Notes: a model not told the origin generated them from the letters alone. Counted from the first letter of the stretch, positions 55,988-64,000 are shown. The stretch: DNA of 64,000 bases from CAWAMD01 sp963783045 (GCA_963783045.1 CAWAMD010000005.1:620001-684000); one strand, 5' to 3'. Translations and numbers: made by a program.

Positions 55988-56752
55988 TCACGCGTGAACG
56001 CGACGCGCCGCCGCGTAGGCGGCCACGGCCACCGCTGCCGCCAAGTTTAGGGACTCGGCCCGTCCGAACTGCGGTACCGCAGCGACCGCGTCGAGTGAGC
56101 TGAGGGCGGAGCCCGCGAACCCGTGCGCCTCGCTGCCGAAGATCAACGCGACCGGCGGGCTGAGCAGGTCCGGCGCGTCGATGTCGACACCGCCCGCCCG
56201 GTCGAGTCCCACGGTCCGCTGTCCGGCCTGCTGGCACGCCGCCACGACCTCGTCGAGCGTCACGTCGGTCACGATCGGCAGGTGGGTCAGCGACCCCGCA
56301 GCTGCGCGGACGGCCTTGGGGTTGGTCGGGTCGACGGAGCCGACCGTGAGCACGACGCCGGCGGCACCGGCCGCGTCCGCGGTCCGGATGACCGTCCCGG
56401 CGTTCCCGGGGTCGGCGATGCGGTCGAGGACGACGAGGAAGCCCTGTCCGACCACGTCGGCGAGCGACGCCTGCGGCGCCCGGGCGACCGCCACGACCCC
56501 CTGCGGGTTGCGGCTGCCGCCGAGCCGCTCGAGCACGTGGTCGGCGACCACCTCGACGCGGACGCCCGGCGCGTCCGTGTACTGGTCGGCCAGGTCGCTC
56601 GTGACGAAGACCTCCTCGACGATGCCGTCCGCGAGGGCATCGCCGACCGCATGTGGTCCCTCGACGAGGAACCGACCCGTCGCCTGCCGCTGCTTGCGCT
56701 GGTGCAGCGCGGCGGCGGCCTTCACCCGCGTGTTCCGTACGGAGGTGATCAC
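55988..56752 (-). CDS. TrmH/SpoU-family RNA 2'-O-methyltransferase
   Basis: 254-aa SPOUT methyltransferase. N-terminal substrate-binding helix bundle (VRNTRVKAAAALHQRKQRQATGRFLVEGPHAV) and knot domain with LDRIADPGNAGTVIRTADAAGA, LIFGSEAHGF and VPQFGRAESLNLAAAVAV (motifs 1-3). Co-oriented downstream of the rplT gene and upstream of the histidine kinase. Actinobacterial homologues are often linked to pheST and rplT. GTG at 56752. rRNA target unknown. Confidence 0.92.
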   Translation of the reverse strand: MITSVRNTRVKAAAALHQRKQRQATGRFLVEGPHAVGDALADGIVEEVFVTSDLADQYTDAPGVRVEVVADHVLERLGGSRNPQGVVAVARAPQASLADVVGQGFLVVLDRIADPGNAGTVIRTADAAGAAGVVLTVGSVDPTNPKAVRAAAGSLTHLPIVTDVTLDEVVAACQQAGQRTVGLDRAGGVDIDAPDLLSPPVALIFGSEAHGFAGSALSSLDAVAAVPQFGRAESLNLAAAVAVAAYAAARRVHA

Positions 56753-56814
56753 GGATGCTCCTCGCTCGGGGCCGGTTGCGACGACGTGGGTCTCGCCCGT
56801 GGTGGACAGACGAG

Positions 56815-56844
56815 GGGCCGGCGCCGCGGTGCTGGCGCCGGCCC
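56815..56844 (-). terminator. Hairpin after rplT
   Basis: An 11-bp stem GGGCCGGCGCC / GGCGCCGGCCC with an 8-nt loop begins 18 nt past the rplT stop in the transcribed direction. No strong T-run follows. Confidence 0.6.
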
Positions 56845-56861
56845 GTCCTGGACGCGAGCGA

Positions 56862-57230
56862 TCAGGCGGCCTCGTCGTCGAGCGCCGCCTTCGCGACGGC
56901 GACGAGGTCGTTGAACGCCGTCAGGTCGTTCACCGCGAGGTCGGCGAGGTTCTTGCGGTCGACCTCGACCTCGGCCAGCTTCAGCCCGTGCATGAGGCGG
57001 CTGTAGCTCAGGCCCTCGAGGCGGGCGGCGGCGTTGATCCGCGAGATCCAGAGCCGGCGGAAGTCGCCCTTCTTCTTGCGCCGGTCGCGGTAGGCGTACC
57101 GCTCGGCGTGGTAGACGGCCTCCTTCGCGGTCTTGAACCGGCGGCTGCGTGCGCCGCGGAAGCCCTTGGCCCGATCGAGGACCGCCTTGTGCTTCTTCTT
57201 GCCGTGAACACCGCGCTTGACGCGTGCCAT
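56862..57230 (-). CDS. rplT: Ribosomal protein L20
   Basis: 122 aa of L20: VKRGVHGKKKHKAVLDRAKGFRGARSRRFKTAKEAVYHAERYAYRDRRKKKGDFRRLWISRINAAAR. Basic, early 50S assembly protein and, in many bacteria, autogenous regulator of the infC-rpmI-rplT operon. ATG 57230, 14 nt after the rpmI stop. Confidence 0.98.
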   Translation of the reverse strand: MARVKRGVHGKKKHKAVLDRAKGFRGARSRRFKTAKEAVYHAERYAYRDRRKKKGDFRRLWISRINAAARLEGLSYSRLMHGLKLAEVEVDRKNLADLAVNDLTAFNDLVAVAKAALDDEAA

Positions 57231-57244
57231 GGTGGTCCTCCTAC

Positions 57245-57439
57245 CTACTTGTTGAGCAGGCGCTTGACGCGCTTGGCCTGCGGCTTGTCGAGCGCGAACG
57301 CGCCCTCGAGGCGGCGCTTGCGGCGCGAGCTCTTCTTCTCGAGGATGTGGGCACGGTTGCGCCGGCGCGACATCACCTTGCCGTTCTTGGTGACACGGAA
57401 GCGCTTCTTCGCACCGCTGTGGGTCTTCTGCTTGGGCAT
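57245..57439 (-). CDS. rpmI: Ribosomal protein L35
   Basis: 64 aa: PKQKTHSGAKKRFRVTKNGKVMSRRRNRAHILEKKSSRRKR, the standard L35 sequence style. ATG at 57439 with AGGA upstream. Middle gene of infC-rpmI-rplT. Confidence 0.97.
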   Translation of the reverse strand: MPKQKTHSGAKKRFRVTKNGKVMSRRRNRAHILEKKSSRRKRRLEGAFALDKPQAKRVKRLLNK

Positions 57440-57525
57440 TGGGGTTGTCCTCGCTGTGGGTGGCGTACGGGAGCTCATCACCCCGCGGCGGGGCGGGCGT
57501 GCAGCCGGGGAACGGTCAGGGACCG

Positions 57526-58062
57526 CTAGCTCGACTGCTTCTCCTTCTCCTTGGACTTGGTCGGGGCCAGCACCATCACCATGTTGCGACCGTCGACCTT
57601 CGGGTAGGCCTCGATGGTGGCGATGTCCGCCATGTCGTCGGCGAGCTGATCGAGCAGCTTCTTGCCGAGCTCCGTGTGGGTCATCTCGCGACCGCGGAAC
57701 ATGATCGTGGCACGGACCTTGGCCCCGTCCTCGAGGAAACGACGGACGTGACCGGATTTGGTCCCGTAGTCGTTGCCCGAGATCTTCGGACGCATCTTGA
57801 TCTCTTTGACGGTGATCTGGCTCTGCTTGCGACGCGCTTCCTTGGCCTTCTGCGCCTGCTCGTACCGGTGCTTGCCGTAGTCCATGATGCGGCAGACAGG
57901 CGGGTCGGCCTGGGGTGCGACCTCCACGAGGTCGAGCCCCCGCTCTCGGGCCGTTCGCAACGCGTCCGCGAGCTGGACGATGCCGACCTGGCTTCCGTCG
58001 GCGTCGACCAGGCGTACACGCGGGACCTTGATGTCCTCGTTGATCCGCTGCTGATCGCTGAT
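57526..58062 (-). CDS. infC: Translation initiation factor IF-3, non-canonical ATC start
   Basis: 178 aa. N-domain ISDQQRINEDIKVPRVRLVDADGSQVGIVQLADALRTA...LVEVAPQADPPVCRIMDYGKHRYEQ and C-domain EIKMRPKISGNDYGTKSGHVRRFLEDGAKVRATIMFRGREMTH are complete. No ATG, GTG or TTG lies at the true N-terminus. The frame begins at an ATC (58062-58060) seven bases after GGAGG, matching the non-AUG initiation known for infC (AUU in E. coli) that lets IF-3 repress itself. Automated starts would pick an internal TTG near 57960 and delete the first third. Confidence 0.93.
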   Translation of the reverse strand: MSDQQRINEDIKVPRVRLVDADGSQVGIVQLADALRTARERGLDLVEVAPQADPPVCRIMDYGKHRYEQAQKAKEARRKQSQITVKEIKMRPKISGNDYGTKSGHVRRFLEDGAKVRATIMFRGREMTHTELGKKLLDQLADDMADIATIEAYPKVDGRNMVMVLAPTKSKEKEKQSS

Positions 58063-58149
58063 GCTCTCGCCTCCTCGGGCTTGGTGTCGAGCGTGGACCG
58101 CTCCGGCCGGGCAGACCCCGGATGACCGGGAACGCCGACAAACGAAACG

Positions 58150-58172
58150 ACGGCGGCCACCGGCCGCCGTCG
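58150..58172 (-). terminator. Attenuator-like hairpin in infC leader
   Basis: A 10-bp GC stem GACGGCGGCC / GGCCGCCGTC with a 3-nt loop is followed on the minus strand by GTTTCGTTTGT, about 80 nt upstream of the infC start. It has the look of an intrinsic terminator placed inside the leader of infC-rpmI-rplT. Confidence 0.55.
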
Positions 58173-58302
58173 CGTCACGTATCGACCGAACGCCCGCGTC
58201 CGGTAGCGGTCGCAGGCAGGTGGTCGGGTGCTCGCGCGCGACCCGGTGAGGCGGTGACCTGCCGGGTGGGAGCGGGGCTCCACTTCTCGAGCATGTTCAG
58301 TT

Positions 58303-58322
58303 GTGTTCTACGGTGTTCTACG
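58303..58322. repeat. Tandem 10-bp duplication in infC upstream region
   Basis: GTGTTCTACG occurs twice in tandem (58303-58312, 58313-58322). On the minus strand this gives CGTAGAACAC twice. It is AT-richer than its surroundings and may be part of the operon promoter. Confidence 0.6.
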
Positions 58323-58337
58323 TCATGTCTCGACGCG

Positions 58338-58361
58338 GTGGACCCGCGCCGGCGGGTCCAC
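58338..58361 (-). terminator. Hairpin after the DUF1844 gene
   Basis: A perfect 10-bp stem GTGGACCCGC / GCGGGTCCAC with loop GCCG, 44 nt past the DUF1844 stop. No T-run; likely a terminator or RNA-stabilising hairpin. Confidence 0.5.
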
Positions 58362-58405
58362 GTCGGCCCAGGCTACCAGCCCGTCCGAGCGGACGCGAGG
58401 TCGGG

Positions 58406-58852
58406 TCAGCTGCCGGGCGTCCACAGCCGCGAGCCGCCCGGCTGCTGGGGCTGCTGCGGCTGTTCACGCTGCGCCGCCTGCTGCTCCTGGCCGGCCGCCG
58501 GTGTCTGGCCGCCGGTGCCCGCCGCGCCAGCGAGGTCGTTCTGCTCCTCCTCGCTGCTGGCGGCGACCTGGCGCTCCGCCTCCACCTGGGCCATGCGCAG
58601 CTGGCCGAGCACCTCGTCGACCTCGCGGGTGAACCGCTCGTCGAGATGCGCGCGCGTCTGCTTCATCACCGTGTCGGTCAGGTCGATGAGCAGGCGGGCG
58701 TCGTGACGGCCGAGCTTCACCTGGGCGCCGTTGGCCAGCACGGACACGACCTGCGCGACGATCTCACCGACCGGCGCCTGTCGCATCTCGGAGAGTGCCG
58801 CCCGCAGCTCCTCCTCGCTGTACTGCGGTTCCTGGTCGCCTGCGTCGCTCAT
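58406..58852 (-). CDS. DUF1844 family protein
   Basis: 148 aa. The conserved core is EIVAQVVSVLANGAQVKLG...RLLIDLTDTVMKQTRAHL, the DUF1844 pattern; the C-terminus is Gln/Pro-rich and disordered (GQTPAAGQEQQAAQREQPQQPQQ). It sits directly upstream of infC as in Streptomyces. Likely cytoplasmic; function unproven. ATG 58852. Confidence 0.85.
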   Translation of the reverse strand: MSDAGDQEPQYSEEELRAALSEMRQAPVGEIVAQVVSVLANGAQVKLGRHDARLLIDLTDTVMKQTRAHLDERFTREVDEVLGQLRMAQVEAERQVAASSEEEQNDLAGAAGTGGQTPAAGQEQQAAQREQPQQPQQPGGSRLWTPGS

Positions 58853-58881
58853 GCGGTGCGCTTCCCTCGTCGGTGCGTTTC

Positions 58882-59118
58882 TCAGATGTGATCGCCGGGC
58901 CCGGCGCCCTGGTGCTTGCCCTTCTCGCCGACGTAGGCGTCGACGACCACCCCGACGCCGAAGACGACGCCGATGATCAGCGTGAGCAGCATCGCCTGAC
59001 CCTGCGTGCTGCCGAAGCCGCTCGCCTGGCCACCGCCCTCACCGGCGGCCAGCGCCGGCAGGGCGAGCACGAGCAGCGTCGTCAGGGCGACGCTCAGGAC
59101 GGTGAACAGTCGACGCAC
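58882..59118 (-). CDS. Small exported membrane protein
   Basis: 78 aa: a signal or first helix (RRLFTVLSVALTTLLVLALPALAA), a Gly/Ser/Gln linker and a second helix (MLLTLIIGVVFGVGVVVDAYVG), then a basic tail. GTG at 59118 follows AGGAG. Family not recognised. Confidence 0.65.
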   Translation of the reverse strand: MRRLFTVLSVALTTLLVLALPALAAGEGGGQASGFGSTQGQAMLLTLIIGVVFGVGVVVDAYVGEKGKHQGAGPGDHI

Positions 59119-59220
59119 GGTTGAACTCCTGATGAACGGGATCGTCAGCGTAGGGGATGGCTACGGATCAGACGGCGTCGGTGGCGCGGAGCGAAGCGAG
59201 CACGCACGACGCCTCTCGGA

Positions 59221-60096
59221 TCAATGAACGATCTTGGTGATGGGCAGCTCGAGGATGCCACTGGCCCCGCCGGCCTTCAGCCTGGGGATGAGCTCGTTGA
59301 CGCCGCGCTTCTCGACGACGGTCTCGATGGCGTAGCCGTCCTGGTGGGCGAGCTCGTTCACGGTCGGCGCCTTGAGCGACGGGAGCACGTCGAGGACCGA
59401 CTCGAGGTCGTCGCTGCCGACGTTCAGCTTCAGCAGCACGCGCCCGCGGGCGTCGATGGCGCCGAGGAGCAGGGTCCGGATGTCCTCCATCGCAGCGCGT
59501 GCGTCAGCACCCTCGGCGCTGGACGGGTTCGCGATGAGCTCGGTGCGTGAGACCATCAGCTCGTCGATGATCTTCAGTCCCTGCTTGCGCAGCGTGGAGC
59601 CGGTCTCGGTCACGTCCACGCACGCGTCGACGATCGACCCGACCTTGGCTTCCGTGGCGCCGTAGGAGAGGAAGACCTTCACGTCCTTGCCGCGCTTCTC
59701 GAAGAAGCGGCGGGTGACCTCGGGCAGCTCGGTCGACACCTTCGCGCCGGCGGGCAGGTCGTCGGCCGACTCCCACGGGGCGTCGTTGGGGACGGCCAGG
59801 ACCACCCGGATCGGGTTGGAGGTGCGCTTCGAGTAGTTGAGCTCGGCGAGACTCTCGACGGTCGAAGAGGTCTCCTCGATCCAGTCCCGGCCGGTGATCC
59901 CGAGGTCGAAGAAGCCTTCCTGGACGTAGCGCGGGATCTCCTGCGGCCGAAGGATGGCCACCTCGTCGATCCGCGGGTCGTCGATACGGCCGAAGTAGTC
60001 GCGGTCGCTGGCACGGTGCAGCTTGAGGTCGGCGTCCTCGAGCAGCTGCAGGGTGGCCCGTTCGAGCGAGCCCTTCGGGATCACGAGCTTGAGCAC
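59221..60096 (-). CDS. hisG: ATP phosphoribosyltransferase, long form
   Basis: First histidine step. 291 aa: LKLVIPKGSLERATLQLLEDADL opening, the PRPP loop region VDACVDVTETGSTLRKQGLKIIDEL, and a C-terminal ACT-like regulatory domain (VLLKLNVGSDDLESVLDVLPSLKAPTVNELAHQDGYAIETVVEKRGVNELIPRLKAGGASGILEL). Long form needs no HisZ. GTG at 60096. It follows ribH on the same strand, an actinobacterial arrangement, but hisE is not between them. Confidence 0.95.
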   Translation of the reverse strand: MLKLVIPKGSLERATLQLLEDADLKLHRASDRDYFGRIDDPRIDEVAILRPQEIPRYVQEGFFDLGITGRDWIEETSSTVESLAELNYSKRTSNPIRVVLAVPNDAPWESADDLPAGAKVSTELPEVTRRFFEKRGKDVKVFLSYGATEAKVGSIVDACVDVTETGSTLRKQGLKIIDELMVSRTELIANPSSAEGADARAAMEDIRTLLLGAIDARGRVLLKLNVGSDDLESVLDVLPSLKAPTVNELAHQDGYAIETVVEKRGVNELIPRLKAGGASGILELPITKIVH

Positions 60097-60241
60097 GTCG
60101 TCTGCTCCAGATGGTCGAGCGGCAGGCGCCTCGGGGCGAGGTCGCACAGGGGTCGGACGGTGCGGTGGCGCAAAGGGTCGCGTGCGCGCCGGTCGATGTC
60201 GAACTGAGCGGCCGTGACGCGGCTGCGACGCGGCCGAGCCG

Positions 60242-60715
60242 CTACAGCTCCTTGAGCAGGTTCGCGGTCTCGATGGCGCTGATCATGGCCTCGGCCCCCT
60301 TGTTGCCGAGCTTGCCGCCGGCCCGCTCGACCGCCTGCTCCCAGCTGTCGGTGGTGAGGATCCCGAAGGCGACCGGCAGCCCGTGCTCGCGGGCCGCCTG
60401 CGCACATCCCCGGGCGGCCTCACCGGCCACGTAGTCGAAGTGGGGGGTGGCCCCGCGGACGACGGCCCCGAGCGCGACGAGCGCGTCGAAGCGGCCGGAG
60501 CCGGCCAGCCGCTGGGCGACCACGGGCAGCTCGAACGAGCCCGGCACCCAGACGACGTGCACGTCGGCCGGCAGCGCCCCGTGCCGGACGGCCGTGTCGA
60601 CGGCACCGCTCACGAGCCGCTCGACGACGGCCTCGTTGAAGCGTGCCGCGACGATCGCGATCCGCAGACCGGACGCGTCGATCCGGCCGCTGTGGACGTT
60701 GACTTCTTCGTTCAC
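60242..60715 (-). CDS. ribH: 6,7-dimethyl-8-ribityllumazine synthase
   Basis: 157 aa. IAIVAARFNEAVVERLVSGAVDTAVRHG, WVPGSFELPVVAQRL, and ATPHFDYVAGEAARG are the lumazine synthase hallmarks. GTG at 60715 overlaps the ribBA stop (GTGA). Confidence 0.96.
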   Translation of the reverse strand: MNEEVNVHSGRIDASGLRIAIVAARFNEAVVERLVSGAVDTAVRHGALPADVHVVWVPGSFELPVVAQRLAGSGRFDALVALGAVVRGATPHFDYVAGEAARGCAQAAREHGLPVAFGILTTDSWEQAVERAGGKLGNKGAEAMISAIETANLLKEL

Positions 60716-62130
60716 GCGCGGTCCTTTTCTGTCACCTGCGGCCTGTCGCCGGCGTCGGCGGCCTCGTCCTCGGGGAGCACGGCACGGCGGGCCTGGCCGA
60801 GCATGGCACGCTCGTCGTCGCGGAGGAAACGCGGACGGACGAAGTCGTCCGGTGGCGCCATCGCGATGCCCCGGGGCACGGCGGGCTGTCCCTTGGCGAT
60901 GTCGCCCACGCCGGTGGAGCGGTCGACGCCGTTGCCGGTCAGCTCGTGCCCCATCTTGTCGCGCTTCGTGTCGAGATAGCGCTGGTTGACGTCGGTCGCG
61001 GCGATCTCGACGGGCTCCCGCCCCGCGATGGTGAGCCCGAACCCCTCGAGCCCCGCCCGCTTCGCCGGGTTGTTCGTCAGCAGACGGAGGGTCGACAGGC
61101 CGAGGTCGGCGAGGATCATCGCGCCCGTCCCGTAGTCCCGCGCATCGGCCGGCAGCCCGAGCGCGAGGTTGGCCTCGACGGTGTCGTGACCCTCGTCCTG
61201 GAGCTGGTAGGCCTGCAGCTTGTGGAGGATCCCGATGCCGCGTCCCTCGTGGCCGCGCAGGTACACGATGACGCCCTCCCCCTCGTCGGCGATACGTGCC
61301 ATGGCCACGTCGAGCTGGGCGCCGCAGTCGCAGCGCAGCGAGCGGAACACGTCGCCGGTGAGGCACTCGGAGTGCATGCGCACGAGCACGTCCGGCTTGC
61401 CCTCCGGGTCGCCGTAGAGCAGCGCGACGTGCTCCTCGTCGTCGAGGTCGGAGCGGTAGCCGATGATGGTCCAGGTCCCGTAGGGGGTGGGCAGCCGCGT
61501 CTCGACCACCCGGTGGACGAACTGCTCGTGGGCCCGACGGTGGGCGATGAGGTCGGCGATGGAGATGAGGAGCAGCCCGTGTCGGTCGGCGAACTCGGTC
61601 AGCTCGGGCACGCGGGCCATGGTGCCGTCCTCGGACATGATCTCGCAGATCACCCCGGCCGGGGCGAGACCGGCGAGGCGTGCGAGGTCGACGGCGGCCT
61701 CGGTGTGACCGGCGCGACGTAGCACGCCGCCGTCGGTGTAGCGCAGCGGGAAGACGTGGCCGGGACGCCGGAAGTCGTCGGGGGTGGCGTCCGGCGACAT
61801 CACGTGCTGGATGGTGCGGGCCCGGTCGTGTGCGGAGATGCCGGTGGAACGGGGCACGTCGAGGTCGACGGACACCGTGAAGTTGGTCTCGGCCATGCCG
61901 TGGGCCCCGGGCACCATGTCGGCGACCCCGAGCTCGTCGAGACGCTCGCCGGTCACGGGCATGCAGATCAGCCCACGCCCGAAGGTGGCCATGAAGTTCA
62001 CGGCGTCGGGCGTCACCTTCTCGGCGGCCATGACCAGGTCGCCCTCGTTCTCGCGGTCCTCGTCGTCGACGACGACGACCATGCCACCGTTGCGGATGAC
62101 CTCGACGGCTTCTTCGATGGTGGCGAACAC
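60712..62130 (-). CDS. ribBA: Bifunctional 3,4-dihydroxy-2-butanone-4-phosphate synthase / GTP cyclohydrolase II
   Basis: 472 aa. N-terminal RibB with VVVDDEDRENEGDLVMAAEKV and HTEAAVDLARLAG; C-terminal RibA with zinc Cys in SECLTGDVFRSLRCDCGAQ and HEGRGIGILHKLQAYQLQDEG. C-terminal tail (PRGIAMAPPDDFVRPRFL...) is extra. GTG 62130 with AGGAG, 2 nt after ribE. Confidence 0.96.
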   Translation of the reverse strand: MFATIEEAVEVIRNGGMVVVVDDEDRENEGDLVMAAEKVTPDAVNFMATFGRGLICMPVTGERLDELGVADMVPGAHGMAETNFTVSVDLDVPRSTGISAHDRARTIQHVMSPDATPDDFRRPGHVFPLRYTDGGVLRRAGHTEAAVDLARLAGLAPAGVICEIMSEDGTMARVPELTEFADRHGLLLISIADLIAHRRAHEQFVHRVVETRLPTPYGTWTIIGYRSDLDDEEHVALLYGDPEGKPDVLVRMHSECLTGDVFRSLRCDCGAQLDVAMARIADEGEGVIVYLRGHEGRGIGILHKLQAYQLQDEGHDTVEANLALGLPADARDYGTGAMILADLGLSTLRLLTNNPAKRAGLEGFGLTIAGREPVEIAATDVNQRYLDTKRDKMGHELTGNGVDRSTGVGDIAKGQPAVPRGIAMAPPDDFVRPRFLRDDERAMLGQARRAVLPEDEAADAGDRPQVTEKDRA

Positions 62131-62132
62131 GG

Positions 62133-62810
62133 TCACTCCTGGGAGGGGCTGGAGGGGGCGGACGAGATCGGTGCATAGGGCGTGGGGGCCCCGGCGGCGA
62201 GGAGCCGCTCGACGTACTTGGCGACGGCGTCCGCCTCGAGGTTGACGCGGTCGCCGGGGCGGCGGTCGCCGAACACGGTCACGTCCAGGGTGTGCGGGAT
62301 CAGCCCGACGGTGAAGGTGGCACCGCCGTCGTCGGCGTCGGACACCTCGACGACGGTCAGGCTGCACCCGTCGACGGTCACGGAGCCTTTGGGAACGAGG
62401 TAGCGGGCCACCGCCGCCGGGGCGCGGATGCCGAGGAAGACGGTACCCGGCTGCTCGTCACGGGTGATCACCTCGCCGACGGCGTCGACGTGGCCCTGCA
62501 CGAGGTGGCCGCCGAGGCGCGCGTCGGCCCGCATGGCCCGCTCGAGGTCGACGGGCGACCCGGGCTCGAGCTCGCCGAGGGCGGTTGCCCGCAGCGTCTC
62601 GGCCATGAGATCGGCGGTCCAGCCGGTGCGGTCGCCGGCCTCGCCGTGGACGAGGTCCGTGACGGTCAGGCAGCAGCCGTTCACGGCGATCGAGTCCCCG
62701 ATGGCGGCGTCCTCGACGACGCGGCGGCAGGTGATGACCAGCCGGGCGTGCCGGTCCTCGATGGTGAGGTCGGCGACGGTGCCCAGCTCCTCGACGATGC
62801 CGGTGAACAC
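62133..62810 (-). CDS. ribE: Riboflavin synthase alpha chain
   Basis: 225 aa with two lumazine-binding repeats: FTGIVEELGTV...SIAVNGCCLTVTDL and LGGHLVQGHVDAVGEV...SVTVDGCSLTVVEVSDAD. GTG at 62810; it starts 4 nt after the ribD stop. Middle of ribD-ribE-ribBA-ribH. Confidence 0.96.
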   Translation of the reverse strand: MFTGIVEELGTVADLTIEDRHARLVITCRRVVEDAAIGDSIAVNGCCLTVTDLVHGEAGDRTGWTADLMAETLRATALGELEPGSPVDLERAMRADARLGGHLVQGHVDAVGEVITRDEQPGTVFLGIRAPAAVARYLVPKGSVTVDGCSLTVVEVSDADDGGATFTVGLIPHTLDVTVFGDRRPGDRVNLEADAVAKYVERLLAAGAPTPYAPISSAPSSPSQE

Positions 62811-62814
62811 GTGG

Positions 62815-63966
62815 TCACTCCTCGGACGGGCGGTTGCGGGTCGGGCGGGGGTGGGACCCTCCGGTGGCAGCGGCGCGGGCGCCGACGGGCTCGGGAACGG
62901 CGATGGTCTCGCGGTCGTCGCCGAGCCGTCCGGTCGCGACGGTGCGCCAGCGCCAGCCGGCGGCCGGCGGCGGGGCGATCGCGGGGACGAGCCGCGGGAT
63001 CCCGTCGAAGGCGGCGACCTGACAGGCGACGTGGATCACGAGACGGTCGACGAGGCCGGCGCGCACGAGCGCACCGGCCAGGGTCGCACCGGGCTCGGCG
63101 AGGACCGCGGTGATGTCGCGGTCGGCCAGGGCCGTCAGCGCCGCGGCGGGATCGACGCGGCCCTCGGGCGTGGCGGGCACGACGACGACCGACGCACCGG
63201 CCCGCGTGAGAGCGGCCCGCCGGGCCCCGTCGGCCCGGTCGGTGGTCACCACGAGCGCGCCGGACCGGACGACACGGGCGTCGGTGGGGATCCGGCCGGC
63301 GGAGTCGAGCACGACGGGGCGCGCCGGCGCGCCGCGTGCGGCGACGTGCCGCACGTCCAGCCGCGGGTCGTCGGCGAGCACGGTGCCGACGCCGACGAGC
63401 ACGGCGTCGGCTGCATCCCGCATCCGGTGGACCTCGTGGCGGGCCGGGAGGCCGGTGAGCCACCGGCGGCCCGGCGCGACGAGCCGCCCGTCCAGCGTCT
63501 GGGCGAGCTTCAGGGTCACGTGCGGTCGGCCGGCCCGGACCCGGTGGACGAAGACACGGTTCTGCTCGGCGACCCAGTCGGCGAGACAGCCGCCGCTGAC
63601 CTCGACCCCGTGGGCGGACAGCCGCGCGTGGCCGCCGGCGGCGAGATCGTTCGGGTCGGCCAGCCCGTAGACGACCCGGGCCACCCCCGCCTCGATCAGG
63701 GCCCGCGAGCAGGGCCCCGTGCGACCCTGGTGGTCGCACGGCTCGAGCGTCACGTAGGCCGTGGCCCCGGCGGCCGCGTCGCCGGCGTCGGTGAGCGCGG
63801 CGACCTCGGCGTGGGGCCCGCCGGCCTGCTGGTGCCAGCCTTCGCCGACGATGTGGCCGTCGCGGGTGACGACACACCCGACGAGCGGGTTCGGGGACAC
63901 CCGGCCACGACCGCGCTCGGCGAGCGCGATGGCGCGCGCCATCAGCTGCCGGTCCACCGTCGTCAC
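62815..63966 (-). CDS. ribD: Bifunctional riboflavin biosynthesis deaminase/reductase RibD
   Basis: 383 aa. Deaminase half with zinc motif GGPHAEVAAL and TLEPCDHQGRTGPC; reductase half with KLAQTLDGRLVAPG, RDAADAVLVGVGTVLADDPRLDVRH, and ALAEPGATLAGALVRAGLVDRL in place of the usual EGG. GTG at 63966. The promoter region and any FMN riboswitch would lie beyond the window edge. Confidence 0.94.
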   Translation of the reverse strand: MTTVDRQLMARAIALAERGRGRVSPNPLVGCVVTRDGHIVGEGWHQQAGGPHAEVAALTDAGDAAAGATAYVTLEPCDHQGRTGPCSRALIEAGVARVVYGLADPNDLAAGGHARLSAHGVEVSGGCLADWVAEQNRVFVHRVRAGRPHVTLKLAQTLDGRLVAPGRRWLTGLPARHEVHRMRDAADAVLVGVGTVLADDPRLDVRHVAARGAPARPVVLDSAGRIPTDARVVRSGALVVTTDRADGARRAALTRAGASVVVVPATPEGRVDPAAALTALADRDITAVLAEPGATLAGALVRAGLVDRLVIHVACQVAAFDGIPRLVPAIAPPPAAGWRWRTVATGRLGDDRETIAVPEPVGARAAATGGSHPRPTRNRPSEE

Positions 63967-64000
63967 CCGTCGTCCGGTCGTCGTGTCGACCGTCTCGCGG

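Noticed and set aside
63967..64000. FMN riboswitch ahead of ribD
   Set aside because: Only 34 bases are present upstream; too short to judge.

Overview
The window reads as chromosomal DNA of a free-living, very high-GC Actinomycetota member. Codon third positions are almost all G or C and GTG starts are common. There is a one-per-operon rrn cluster and the gene order has a clear actinobacterial flavour: TPR protein, HAD-GNAT phosphatase, 58-aa protein, tlyA, nadK, recN, pyrG and NUDIX in nearly the order I recall for M. tuberculosis Rv1691-Rv1700. Protein style (SLH-type repeats, LivK-type lipoproteins with long linkers) suggests a deep branch such as Nitriliruptoria/Euzebya. That assignment is inference and needs 16S comparison. 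I see no insertion sequence, prophage, tRNA gene or CRISPR array.

Layout. 1-9 kb (minus strand): alanine dehydrogenase (cut by the window edge), NUDIX hydrolase, pyrG, M23-like protein, recN, nadK, tlyA, a 58-aa protein, a phasin/histone-tailed protein and a RibD-C-like reductase. 9.2-17 kb (mostly plus): SCP2-like protein, rhomboid protease, HAD-GNAT phosphatase (minus), DUF1015 protein, alpha/beta hydrolase, a RimB-like aspartic protease coupled to an AstE-like deacylase, MBL-fold hydrolase, small membrane protein. 17.1-23.8 kb (minus): RGG-rich TPR protein, then the 5S-23S-16S rRNA operon with two tandem promoters and a terminator. 24.2-25.1 kb: small membrane protein and a convergent spacer with a tandem dyad repeat array. 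25.1-34.0 kb (minus): a branched-chain-amino-acid-type (Liv) ABC transporter with two paralogous binding lipoproteins that flank an unknown secreted protein. 34.2-39.1 kb: class A penicillin-binding protein, 3-methyladenine glycosylase, PolX. 39.1-48.6 kb (minus): complete arginine operon argC-J-B-D-(receiver)-F-R-G-H with an ARG box at its promoter. 48.7-58.9 kb (minus): ArfB, SLH/Big-domain surface protein, pheST, PAS histidine kinase, SpoU methyltransferase, infC-rpmI-rplT, DUF1844. 59-64 kb (minus): hisG and ribD-E-BA-H.

How the genes work together. The arginine, riboflavin, Liv transporter, infC-rpmI-rplT and pheST groups are tight operons, often with 1-4 nt stop/start overlaps. The arginine operon carries its own repressor (argR) and a receiver-only response regulator.

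Quality warning. At least five otherwise well-formed genes carry single-base frame breaks: both Liv binding proteins, polX (two breaks), the histidine kinase and the SLH protein. Most look like one extra base. This pattern suggests residual assembly or sequencing indels more than biology, but raw reads are needed to decide.
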